Assembly: GCF_020782115.1 (NCBI RefSeq)
Contig: NZ_JAJGMW010000016.1
Coordinates: 49,137 to 113,136 of the forward strand
DNA length: 64,000 nucleotides
Source of the DNA: Leeuwenhoekiella parthenopeia
GTDB lineage: Bacteria; Bacteroidota; Bacteroidia; Flavobacteriales; Flavobacteriaceae
Reading direction: 5' to 3'
The position numbers and the translations under genes are program-made. How positions within the stretch are numbered: the stretch's first letter is position 1; every line of letters begins with the position of its first letter. The notes below the pieces were generated by a model. The model had not been told where the DNA came from, did no database searches, and saw nothing but the letters and a program-made list of their open reading frames with translations. Of the stretch, positions 26,161-35,152 are shown piece by piece.

Positions 26161-27825
26161 ATGAAAAAAATTATAGGCAAAGTAGCTGCCACCGAAAAGA
26201 AACCAACTACAATTGATGAATTTTATTTTTGGACCAACAAACAAAGAATTTTGAACCCCTTCGATGTGGTCAAAGTTGAACATATTGATAAGTCTATATC
26301 TTACGGAGTTATAGAGGAGATATCGCATATTACTGATTCAGCAAGCTACTTAAGTAATTTTATTTCAAGTGATTTTGGGGATGTTTCTACTGAACCGAAT
26401 ATGCATCGCATAGGTATGAACTTTGTTAAGGCAAAAGTTCTGGGAAATAACAAAAGTATTTACACCCCAGTCCTTGACGGGAGTAAGGTGGGTCTGGCCG
26501 AACAATCTGAAGTTCTTGAAGCTTTGGGCTTGGATAAAATCAAAAACCCACTTATATGTGGGTATATGGAAATGTATCGAGACGAAGATAAAGTGACTTT
26601 GCCAGTACACTTTAATTCTCAATTTTTGATAGGTCCAGAGGGTGCTCACTTGAATATTTCAGGTATTTCTGGTTTGGCGGCCAAGACTTCTTACACAATG
26701 TTTTTGATGAAGGCTATTCAGGATGAATATTTATCGAAGACTGATGAAAGTGATTCGGTAGCTTTTGTGATGTTTAATGTAAAAGGAAGGGATTTATTAG
26801 CTATTGACGAGCCTAATGAAGATTTGAGTATTGATGAAAAAGAGCGATACACTTCAATGTTAGGCTTGAATACTGAACCTTTTAAAAATGCCAAGTTTTA
26901 TTATCCATATTCAAACCACTCAAAATCTAAGACACATAGTTATGGCAATAGTGACGATATCAATACGCAAGTTGACTTAGATAAAGCTTTTAGATACAAA
27001 TATAATTTTGAAGATGATAAGGAGAGTTTAGATTTACTTTTTTCAAATGTGGAAGATTCAACTGGCACTATGGAGTCCATTGTAAATTTTATATTGACTG
27101 GACAAGGTGGGTTTGGCGATATAACTACTTGGAGTCAGTTTATAAACAAAGTTGGAGAATATACTAAATCTGGACAGAAAGGAGATAAAGAAATTTCTGT
27201 AATGAGTTGGAGGAAATTCAAAAGAATTGTTACCAAAGCGTTGAATAATGAAATCTTCAATCCGAGAGTTGTACCAGAAAAAAGCGAGGTAAGATTACGA
27301 GATTCAATAAAAAGTATCCAAAAGAATGATATTCACGTTATAGATATAGCAAAACTTGACCAAGATACTCAAGCGTTTGTTTTCGGAGATGTTATTAGGG
27401 CAATATATGACCTCAAGCTTGGACAGGAAGAAAGAGACGAAAATGATATTCCTTCAAAAATTGTGATTTTTATTGACGAGCTAAATAAGTATGCATCCAA
27501 GGATATACCAAAAAACTCACCTATTCTAAGGCAAATTATTGATATTTCTGAGCGTGGTCGCTCATTGGGGATTATTCTTTTTTCGGTCGAGCAATTTAAA
27601 AGCGCTATTCACGATAGAGTAAAAGGAAATTGTGCTACCCACGCTTATGGAAGAACCAATGCAATAGAAATATCGAAAGGTGATTATAGGTTCGTTCCTA
27701 ATGTTTACAAAAATATGATGACACGCCTTGACCCAGGGGAATATATCATCGAACACCCAGTATTTCGTTCTCTACTGAATATTAAATTCCCAAGACCACT
27801 TTATAAACAATTCCCGAATGGCTAA
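26161..27825 (+). CDS. HerA-like ATPase with altered P-loop
   Basis: A 554-residue protein. The N-terminal part (residues about 30-100) resembles the HerA barrel domain. The P-loop reads GISGLAAKTS (168-177), with the lysine K175 kept but the usual GxxGxGKS spacing changed by an extra residue and alanine in place of glycine. Walker B is IVIFIDE with D439/E440. A later ISERGRSLGI segment and a KGNCATHAYGRT segment are typical of HerA-family hexameric translocases. It overlaps the next gene by 8 bp. Its role would be to thread DNA to the NurA-like nuclease encoded just upstream. Confidence 0.8.
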   Translation: MKKIIGKVAATEKKPTTIDEFYFWTNKQRILNPFDVVKVEHIDKSISYGVIEEISHITDSASYLSNFISSDFGDVSTEPNMHRIGMNFVKAKVLGNNKSIYTPVLDGSKVGLAEQSEVLEALGLDKIKNPLICGYMEMYRDEDKVTLPVHFNSQFLIGPEGAHLNISGISGLAAKTSYTMFLMKAIQDEYLSKTDESDSVAFVMFNVKGRDLLAIDEPNEDLSIDEKERYTSMLGLNTEPFKNAKFYYPYSNHSKSKTHSYGNSDDINTQVDLDKAFRYKYNFEDDKESLDLLFSNVEDSTGTMESIVNFILTGQGGFGDITTWSQFINKVGEYTKSGQKGDKEISVMSWRKFKRIVTKALNNEIFNPRVVPEKSEVRLRDSIKSIQKNDIHVIDIAKLDQDTQAFVFGDVIRAIYDLKLGQEERDENDIPSKIVIFIDELNKYASKDIPKNSPILRQIIDISERGRSLGIILFSVEQFKSAIHDRVKGNCATHAYGRTNAIEISKGDYRFVPNVYKNMMTRLDPGEYIIEHPVFRSLLNIKFPRPLYKQFPNG

Positions 27826-29362
27826 TATTAAAACTCAAATAGGTAAAGATGTAATTGAATCCCTTACATTAGGAATGTACGAGGATTCAAGGTTTATTTT
27901 TCGAGAATATATACAAAATAGTGCTGACCAGATTGATAAAGCGGTTGAAGATGGCTTGTTTGATACGTTAAGAGATGGCAAAATTGAAATTGAGATTCAA
28001 CCAAATACTGAAAAAATAAGCATAACCGATAATGCCACAGGTATATCTAAAAATAATGTGCAATCAATTCTAAAGAATATTGCAAAATCCACCAAAGATA
28101 GAACTAAGAATAAAGGATTCCGTGGAATAGGAAGACTTGGAGGTCTTGCCTATGCAGATAGATTAATCTTTGAAACAAGCTTCAAAGGAGAAGATGTAAA
28201 GACATACCTTATTTGGAATGCGCAAGAACTAAAATCAATTATAAATAATCGTAGTACTAAGGAAGATGCCTCAAAAGTAATTGACCAAGTAACAACTTTT
28301 AAGGAAGAAAAAGAAGATAAAGAAACGCATTATTTCAAAGTTACCTTGGAAGGTGTTAAAAATAAAACTCTTTTAGATAAGGATGATATATATGATTATC
28401 TAACTATGGTGGCACCAGTGCCTTATAAAAAAGGTTTTTTCTTCAAGGATAAAGTTTATACCAAGGCTAAAGAGCTCGATTTCAATATTGATGAATATCT
28501 TATTTACGTCAATAGAAATCAGGTGCTTAAATCTTACACAATGAGTATATATTCAGGAGATACTCAAAACAGAAAAAAGATAGACGAAATACACGACATT
28601 GAAACCTATGAGATTCGTAATTCAAGCAACCAACTTTTAGCTTGGGGATGGTATGCTATTTCAAACTTTACAAAAGTTTTGCCAGCCATTAATACAGCTC
28701 GATGTTTGAGGCTTAGAAAGGGGAATATACAGATTGGATTGGAGGATGCACTGTCAAAACTGTTTAAAGAATCAAGAGGTACCAAATATTTCTTCGGCGA
28801 AGTTTACGCGGTAAGTCCGGAACTTATACCGAACTCACGTAGAGATTATTTTACAGAAAATAAGGCTTTAAAAGAATTTGAGAAACATTTAAAATTTAAA
28901 TTTTTTGAATTACACAATCTTTATCATTTCTCATCAAAAGTTAGGAACAGCCAGAAAAAAATTGACGATTTAGTGGATTTCACGAAGGTTTTTGAGCAAA
29001 AATCGAAAAATGGAGGCTTTACGGACGAAAAGGAGAAAGCTGATTTCATAGAAAAATTTGAACAAAAAAAGGAAAAAGCTGCAACAGCGGAAGCCGAGCT
29101 AAAAAAAGAGAAAGAAAAAATATCCTCAGCTGACACTTCAAAATCTAAGGTTTTTGACAATGTGGTTAAGGCTAAGAATAAGGATGTAAGTAAAGTAAAA
29201 ATCAAGGATACTGGTAAAACAAAATTTATTACTGATGATATTACCACTTTAAGCCGAAAAGACAGGAAATTGGTTTCTAAGATTTTTGGGGTTGTGGATA
29301 CAGTTTTAACACCAGATTTAGCATCATTGCTTAAAGAAAAAATTAAAGAAGAGCTGCAATGA
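27818..29362 (+). CDS. GHKL/HSP90-type ATPase, paralogue 1
   Basis: A 514-residue protein with a clear Bergerat ATP-binding fold: N-box REYIQNSADQID (E30, N34, D37), G1 box DNATGI (D71), and a glycine-rich lid GFRGIGRLGG (100-109). Outside this domain it has a middle beta-rich region and a lysine/glutamate coiled-coil C-terminus (about residues 385-470). It resembles the HSP90/MutL/MORC class in its nucleotide-binding half but not in overall length or C-terminus. The gene starts inside the HerA-like gene and overlaps the AAA gene by 4 bp (ATGA), so translation is coupled. A diverged paralogue occurs three genes downstream. Confidence 0.8.
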   Translation: MANIKTQIGKDVIESLTLGMYEDSRFIFREYIQNSADQIDKAVEDGLFDTLRDGKIEIEIQPNTEKISITDNATGISKNNVQSILKNIAKSTKDRTKNKGFRGIGRLGGLAYADRLIFETSFKGEDVKTYLIWNAQELKSIINNRSTKEDASKVIDQVTTFKEEKEDKETHYFKVTLEGVKNKTLLDKDDIYDYLTMVAPVPYKKGFFFKDKVYTKAKELDFNIDEYLIYVNRNQVLKSYTMSIYSGDTQNRKKIDEIHDIETYEIRNSSNQLLAWGWYAISNFTKVLPAINTARCLRLRKGNIQIGLEDALSKLFKESRGTKYFFGEVYAVSPELIPNSRRDYFTENKALKEFEKHLKFKFFELHNLYHFSSKVRNSQKKIDDLVDFTKVFEQKSKNGGFTDEKEKADFIEKFEQKKEKAATAEAELKKEKEKISSADTSKSKVFDNVVKAKNKDVSKVKIKDTGKTKFITDDITTLSRKDRKLVSKIFGVVDTVLTPDLASLLKEKIKEELQ

Positions 29363-30780
29363 AAATATCAATTGAGAATTTTAAATCCATTCACAAAGTA
29401 CAAGGTTTCGAGATTAAACCGTTGACACTTTTATCAGGCGTTAATAGTGCTGGTAAGTCTTCATTTTTCCAGATTTTACTATTGCTAAAGCACTCAATTG
29501 AACAGAAATCTCAGAATAGGCCTCTCGATTTAAGCGGAGGGCTTTACGAAACTTCGAGTTTTAATGATTTAATACATAACCACGATGCTGAGAAAAATAT
29601 TAAAATATCCTTTTTGTTTTCGAAAAAGGAGTATCAAAGTTTAGATGATAGAAAAACTACCAAATTTTTTGATTCTCTAGGTGGGTATAGTTGTGAAATA
29701 GATGTTCATTTTTCTATAAGTAGTAATAAGATAATAATTTCTCTATTTCAGATTGAGTTTAAGTTTGACGAGGACACAAACAAATATATTCGTTTTTATC
29801 AGGATAAGAATCTAGTTCATAAAATTGAAACAAATACCCCAACTTTTATTGATGAAAATTTTACTGCCGATATAATATCTGAATTAAACGTAGAATATAA
29901 TTCAATTTTTCCAAATCAAATCAGCTATAAACAAAAGGTTGAAGATGAAGATTTGCAAGGTAGGTCAACCACTCTAACAGAAGAGTTTTATAAGGTGGTA
30001 AATGTGAGCGATACAAAAAAATTAATCAGCAGGTTCTTTGAGTCAATTCATTATATCGGTCCCTCTCGTAAAGAACCTCAAGAGAGCTATACATTTAAGA
30101 GGGAAAATTTTGACGTTGGCAAGTATGGTGAGAATACATCCCAAATACTTAAAGACCAATCAGAAAGGCCAATTACACACTTTGTTTTTGAAGAGAATAA
30201 CAAAGGCGAAGTAGAGTATATAAAAAAAGAATCTTCCTTAATTGAAGCCGTAAACTATTGGATATGCAAAAAATTTGTGTTAGCAAAGGAAATATGGTCT
30301 GAGGAAGATGACGGGAAGTATAGAATTTTACTAAAATATGGTAATGACCTGATAGTCAATATTAAGCACGTAGGTTATGGAATAAGTCAAATACTACCAA
30401 TTATAGTACAGGGATTGCTAATGAATCCGGATAAAATTCTGATGATTGAGCAACCCGAATTGCATCTTCACCCAAAAATTCAGAGCAAACTCTACGATTT
30501 CTTATATAGTCTCACCTTATCAGATAAAAAGCTAATAGTTGAAACGCATAGTAGCCATTTTATAACAAGAATGCGCCGTAGAATTGCTGAAGATTTGAGT
30601 AATGAAATGGACGATAAGATAAATTTGACTTTTATAGAAAATTCATTGTTCAGGACTTTAGAATTAAACGATTATGGAACAATATTAAATTATTATCCAA
30701 AGGATTTTATTGAGCATCCAAGCAAAGAAATGCGCGCTATCGTGGAAGCTCAAATAAAAAAGAGAAAAATTAATGAGTAA
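29359..30780 (+). CDS. AAA ATPase of the DUF3696 type
   Basis: A 473-residue SMC/RecF-like ATPase. It has Walker A GVNSAGKS (27-34), a Q-loop-like lead-in, the segment IEQPELHLHP (about 363-372) forming Walker B, and VETHSSHFI (about 393-401) as the switch histidine. The C-terminal sequence after this, with the LNDYGTILNYYPKDF segment, fits the DUF3696 tail. ATPases of this group recur in defence systems, usually paired with an effector. The gene overlaps both neighbours (4 bp before, 8 bp after), and the downstream partner has no known domain. Confidence 0.85.
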   Translation: MKISIENFKSIHKVQGFEIKPLTLLSGVNSAGKSSFFQILLLLKHSIEQKSQNRPLDLSGGLYETSSFNDLIHNHDAEKNIKISFLFSKKEYQSLDDRKTTKFFDSLGGYSCEIDVHFSISSNKIIISLFQIEFKFDEDTNKYIRFYQDKNLVHKIETNTPTFIDENFTADIISELNVEYNSIFPNQISYKQKVEDEDLQGRSTTLTEEFYKVVNVSDTKKLISRFFESIHYIGPSRKEPQESYTFKRENFDVGKYGENTSQILKDQSERPITHFVFEENNKGEVEYIKKESSLIEAVNYWICKKFVLAKEIWSEEDDGKYRILLKYGNDLIVNIKHVGYGISQILPIIVQGLLMNPDKILMIEQPELHLHPKIQSKLYDFLYSLTLSDKKLIVETHSSHFITRMRRRIAEDLSNEMDDKINLTFIENSLFRTLELNDYGTILNYYPKDFIEHPSKEMRAIVEAQIKKRKINE

Positions 30781-31639
30781 ACAGAATTATTTACCGAGCA
30801 TCGACCCGTCGTCTATTATTTGGGATAAAGCAATTTATGAAGATAATAGGTTGGAATATGGAAGTATTTTATTGTCGCTTTCTAAGTTGATGGACGAAAT
30901 GGAAACATTTACATTTTTATTAAGTGAAGAATTAAAAGAGGAGATGATTTCTAATTTTCCTGCCAACTTATGTGAAGGATTGGAAGGAGACCTATGGGCA
31001 ATTGTGCATCAGCTTTACGATTTTTTGTCAAAGATTGGGAGTAATGACTTCACGAAGAACCAAGATGAAGATTTAGAATCATTTCCAAATCAGATAAAAG
31101 GTCATTTTAACGAGAGAACTTCTTCAGAAGTTAATTACCTATTGAATTATTATCACACTGATGATACTGAAAACAAGATTTACTTTTCTTTCGAGAAATT
31201 ATGGAATGAAACTAATGAATTGGTAACTAAGTCTAAAAACGATAAAAAGCATTCGTGCATAATTGTAGATAGGGAAAATAATTTTCAGGATTTCATAGAT
31301 AGTTACGTCCCTAAATTTGAACACAAGGAAAAACACGATATATCAGTATATGGCAATAAAGAAGCTTGGAAAAATAAAGATGTTGAGAATGAATTCATTA
31401 GTCAACTCAGCTGTTTGTTAGATGATGGCTCTAAATCACCTCAGGAAATCTTAGACGAAAGGTATGATAAATTCTTTGGCAATCTGTCATATTATGGATA
31501 TGATACCTGCAACAAAGTTTATGTAGTTTTTAGAATTTCTGGTGCTGGTACAAATATTTATCACGCCCACGATGAATATGACATTAATGTTATTCCGCAA
31601 GAGGTAAAAAATCATTTTGGAGTTTTTAAGTACGATTAA
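30773..31639 (+). CDS. Unrecognised 288-residue protein of the cargo operon
   Basis: I do not recognise a domain in this acidic protein. The N-terminal half is helical. The C-terminal half contains SCIIVDRENNFQDFIDSY and VYVVFRISGAGTNIYHAHDEYDINV, the latter a histidine- and aspartate-rich stretch near the end. Its start overlaps the DUF3696 ATPase gene by 8 bp, which suggests a stoichiometric partner of that ATPase. It could be the effector subunit, since the ATPase has no nuclease domain of its own. That is inference from operon structure only. Confidence 0.6.
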   Translation: MSKQNYLPSIDPSSIIWDKAIYEDNRLEYGSILLSLSKLMDEMETFTFLLSEELKEEMISNFPANLCEGLEGDLWAIVHQLYDFLSKIGSNDFTKNQDEDLESFPNQIKGHFNERTSSEVNYLLNYYHTDDTENKIYFSFEKLWNETNELVTKSKNDKKHSCIIVDRENNFQDFIDSYVPKFEHKEKHDISVYGNKEAWKNKDVENEFISQLSCLLDDGSKSPQEILDERYDKFFGNLSYYGYDTCNKVYVVFRISGAGTNIYHAHDEYDINVIPQEVKNHFGVFKYD

Positions 31640-31642
31640 TAT

Positions 31643-33160
31643 ATGGAGTTTAAACCACACATAGGAAAGAACGTAATAGAAACACTCACATTGGGGATGT
31701 ATGAGGATGCTCGATTTATTTATCGGGAGTATGTTCAAAATGCGGCTGACCAAATTGATATTGCGGTTGAACAAGATATTTTAAACAGTAAAGATGAAGG
31801 CTTAATCGACATTCATATCAACAGAGCAGAAAGGTCTATTACAATTTTCGATAATGCCACTGGAATAGAAAACAAGAATGTATATCAATTTTTAGGGGAT
31901 GTAGCGAATTCACAAAAGGATAGAAATAAGAGAAAAGGATTTCGAGGTATCGGAAGATTAGGAGGATTAGGCTACTGCGAAAAATTGGTCTTTGAAACAA
32001 GTTACGTTAATGAGGAGGTGAAGAATACGATTACCTTAAATGCCAAGAGCTTAAAAAGAATCATTGAAGATAAAACAGATACATCAGATGCAGCAACGGT
32101 AATTAGAGCAATCACAAGTTTCGAACAGCAAACAGAACAGCCAGAGAGGCATTATTTCAAAGTATGCTTAATTAACGTGACTAATGATTTATTGCTCGAT
32201 GAGGTTGAAGTACAGAAATATTTGTCCATAGTTGCGCCCGTACCTTTTAGGAAAGACTTTAAATTCTCAGAAAAAATCTACCGGAATTTCAATAAACGTT
32301 ATATTAAAATTGAAGAGTATGATGTTCAACTAAATTTAAATAATGAAAAACTTTTCAAACCATATAAAAATACCGTACACAGTAAGACAGGATACAAACC
32401 TGTAGAAATAATAGATGTCGAGTTTATTGAAATACTTAATAGCGATGGTGAGCTTATTGCATTAGGTTGGTACGGGGTTTCAGATTTATTAAACAACATA
32501 ATTCATCAAGATGATTATGAAAGAGGATTCAGAATCCGAAACGATAATATTCAGATTGGCTCTGAAAATACTTTGAACGGCTTCTTCAAAGAAGATAGAT
32601 TTAATCACCATTTTATTGGAGAGATTCACACTTTCGGATATAATTTCAAGCCTAATGCTAGAAGAGACTATTTTAACGAAAACAAAGTAGTAACTCTTTT
32701 TGAAGAAAAACTAAAGAAGGAATTTGGCTCTCTGTATAAGATTGCTCATCAATCCTCTGATATTCATAGCTGTATAAAAAAGATTGAGCTATACAACAGA
32801 GAGAAAGAAAATTTTGAGAGTACTAACTTCAGAAGTAAAAATGAAGAGATAAAAAAGAAACGAGCACTAAAGCCAAAATTCGATAAGGCCAAGATGGCTA
32901 TCACAAAATTGAATAAAATAGCGGTAAAAGCTGAGGAAAACGAAATTCTTAGAAAAATATACAATCAAAAAGTAGAAGATGAAAGTTTATTTGTAGATGA
33001 TATGCCTAATAGTCTTATCCAATATGTAAAACCTAAGCTATCAAAGTTATCAAAACAAAAAAGAAATTTAGTTTATGAGGTTTTTGAAATTCTGGAAAAA
33101 AATTTGGACATTGATAATGCTGAAAATATAAAAGAAATAATCGCTGAAAAGTATAATTAA
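31643..33160 (+). CDS. GHKL/HSP90-type ATPase, paralogue 2
   Basis: A 505-residue paralogue of the protein at 27818-29362, with the same opening HIGKNVIETLTLGMYED, N-box REYVQNAADQID (E29, N33, D36), G1 box DNATGI (D70) and GFRGIGRLGG lid (99-108). Similarity runs the full length, including the NSRRDYF/NARRDYF segment. The C-terminal coiled coil differs in sequence. It starts 3 bp after the previous gene. Two GHKL paralogues in one operon suggest a heteromer, each with an intact ATP site. Confidence 0.8.
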   Translation: MEFKPHIGKNVIETLTLGMYEDARFIYREYVQNAADQIDIAVEQDILNSKDEGLIDIHINRAERSITIFDNATGIENKNVYQFLGDVANSQKDRNKRKGFRGIGRLGGLGYCEKLVFETSYVNEEVKNTITLNAKSLKRIIEDKTDTSDAATVIRAITSFEQQTEQPERHYFKVCLINVTNDLLLDEVEVQKYLSIVAPVPFRKDFKFSEKIYRNFNKRYIKIEEYDVQLNLNNEKLFKPYKNTVHSKTGYKPVEIIDVEFIEILNSDGELIALGWYGVSDLLNNIIHQDDYERGFRIRNDNIQIGSENTLNGFFKEDRFNHHFIGEIHTFGYNFKPNARRDYFNENKVVTLFEEKLKKEFGSLYKIAHQSSDIHSCIKKIELYNREKENFESTNFRSKNEEIKKKRALKPKFDKAKMAITKLNKIAVKAEENEILRKIYNQKVEDESLFVDDMPNSLIQYVKPKLSKLSKQKRNLVYEVFEILEKNLDIDNAENIKEIIAEKYN

Positions 33161-33163
33161 TAG

Positions 33164-35152
33164 ATGCAAAGAAAAAACCGAAATATATTATTAATAGAAC
33201 CTGGATATAAAAATAAATATCCACCAATCGGTTTGATGAAAATTGCAACCTATCATAGAATGTTAGGAGATAATGTAGTTTTCTACAAAGGCAAAGTAAA
33301 GCAGTTTATATTTAATCAAATTTTAGAAGATTGTCTGTTCAAATTAAATGATGTCTGCCCTAAAGTTGACTGGGTAAAACAAAAAGAGGATATTTCAAAA
33401 TTTATAAAATCAAACCATTCCACGAAACGTGAAGCGCTCTTGCCCACGCCTAAAATGGAGGATCAAAATTTCAGTGAGATAACTAGCCAAGTTCCATTAG
33501 TTGAAATGTGGTTAAAGTATTTCGGAGACTATTACAAGAGTAAAAAATATAGAGAAGAACCAGTTTGGGATAGGGTTTACGTAACAACGCTTTTTACTTT
33601 TTATTGGAAAATTACAGTCGAAGCAATTCACGAAGCTAAAGACTTGGTTAAAGATTTAAATGAGTTAAAAGTAGGTGGTGTGTTGGCTTCATTATTAACA
33701 CTAGAGGTCGAGGAAGAAACGGGTATTACGCCAATGACAGGTATATTAGATAAACCTGGAATGCTTGATAAGGGAAATTCAATTATAGTAGATGATTTGC
33801 CTTTGGACTATTCAATACTCGACGAGATTGACTACAAATACCCAACAGGTAGCGCATATTTTACTTTTATGACTAAAGGTTGTACTAGAACCTGTGCCTT
33901 TTGTTCCGTACCAAAACTCGAACCAACTTATAAAGAAAAGATACCTACGAAAGATAAATTTGAGAAAATCAAAGAGTTGTACGGAGAACAACAGAATCTT
34001 CTTCTTATGGATAACAATGTTCTAGCATCGCCTAAATTTCCGGAAATAATTCAAGATATTAAGGATATGGGGTTTGTTAAAGGTGCAAAATTTGTAGAAC
34101 CTAACCAACTGGATATTGCAATTCGCAATTTAAAAAGAGATGATAATGATGTGGCATATGTAAAAAAATGCTTTTCATTATTGCAAGAATTTTTGAATAG
34201 GAGAGTTAAAGGAGAAAATGAACAAATTGTTTACGACATATATGATAAATTCGATTTATTAAACATTAATTCTGTTACTAAGAAAAATTTAATACTTGCT
34301 TACGATGAATTAAAAGAATTATACGAACGATATCGAAATAAAGCACCGAGAAACCGATATGTAGATTTTAATCAAGGCACAGATGCTCGTTATGTAACTG
34401 ACGAGAATATGAAATTGATTAGTGAAATACCTATAAATCCATTACGTATTGCATTTGATTATTGGGGTTTAAAGAAAACATACGAAAAAGCAGTAAGATT
34501 GGCTGCCAAATATGATATCACTAGGTTATCAAATTATCTTCTTTTCAATTTTAAAGATAGGCCTGAAGATTTATGGAAAAGAATGCATATTAATATGGAA
34601 CTATCAGAAGAATTGGATATTCATATTTATTCATTTCCAATGAAATATATACCATTATTTGGAGAAGAAGCAAAACATCGAACCTACATTGGTAAATTTT
34701 GGAATAAAAAATTCATAAGAGCAATACAATCTATTAGTAATGTTACTAAAGGAATTGTGCCACCTGAAAGGAGCTTTTTTGAAAAGGCGTTTGGTGCTAG
34801 TGAAGATGAGTATTTTGAAATTATGTATATGCCTGAAACTTTTATCATTTACAGAAAACTATTTGAAGAGGAATTAGAATTGACGCCAAAGTGGAAGTCT
34901 GTTTTTAATGCCATTAAATCTGATGAAAAGCTTTGGGAGGAAGTTAAGCCAATTCTTGAAAGTAGCGAATTTTCTAATATTGAAAATTTAACAAATAACC
35001 CGATTTTGTTGAATTTCTTTGAATTCTACAAAATTAAAAGAGAAGATGTTAAGCAAAGCGATAAGGAATATAAAAAACTGAAAAAGAAATTTGACCATTT
35101 GATAAAGTCTGACCAATTTATTGACCTCACTTTGACTTATGATTATGAATAA
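33164..35152 (+). CDS. Radical SAM protein with B12-binding-like N-terminus
   Basis: A 662-residue protein. The N-terminus (ILLIEPGYKNKYPPIGLMKIA) resembles the Rossmann-like cobalamin-binding domain found ahead of many radical SAM domains, though the usual DxHxxG motif is not evident. The cluster-binding motif CTRTCAFC begins at C240 with spacing CxxxCxxC (C240, C244, C247), which should ligate a 4Fe-4S cluster. About 300 further residues form an unfamiliar C-terminal region. Its role and substrate are unknown. It lies in the cargo operon 3 bp after the second GHKL gene. It is far longer than viperin-type radical SAM enzymes, which are about 300-350 residues. Confidence 0.8.
   Translation: MQRKNRNILLIEPGYKNKYPPIGLMKIATYHRMLGDNVVFYKGKVKQFIFNQILEDCLFKLNDVCPKVDWVKQKEDISKFIKSNHSTKREALLPTPKMEDQNFSEITSQVPLVEMWLKYFGDYYKSKKYREEPVWDRVYVTTLFTFYWKITVEAIHEAKDLVKDLNELKVGGVLASLLTLEVEEETGITPMTGILDKPGMLDKGNSIIVDDLPLDYSILDEIDYKYPTGSAYFTFMTKGCTRTCAFCSVPKLEPTYKEKIPTKDKFEKIKELYGEQQNLLLMDNNVLASPKFPEIIQDIKDMGFVKGAKFVEPNQLDIAIRNLKRDDNDVAYVKKCFSLLQEFLNRRVKGENEQIVYDIYDKFDLLNINSVTKKNLILAYDELKELYERYRNKAPRNRYVDFNQGTDARYVTDENMKLISEIPINPLRIAFDYWGLKKTYEKAVRLAAKYDITRLSNYLLFNFKDRPEDLWKRMHINMELSEELDIHIYSFPMKYIPLFGEEAKHRTYIGKFWNKKFIRAIQSISNVTKGIVPPERSFFEKAFGASEDEYFEIMYMPETFIIYRKLFEEELELTPKWKSVFNAIKSDEKLWEEVKPILESSEFSNIENLTNNPILLNFFEFYKIKREDVKQSDKEYKKLKKKFDHLIKSDQFIDLTLTYDYE

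Noticed and set aside
33164..35152. Radical SAM protein as a prokaryotic viperin
   Set aside because: Length is about twice that of viperin, and it has an N-terminal B12-like domain.
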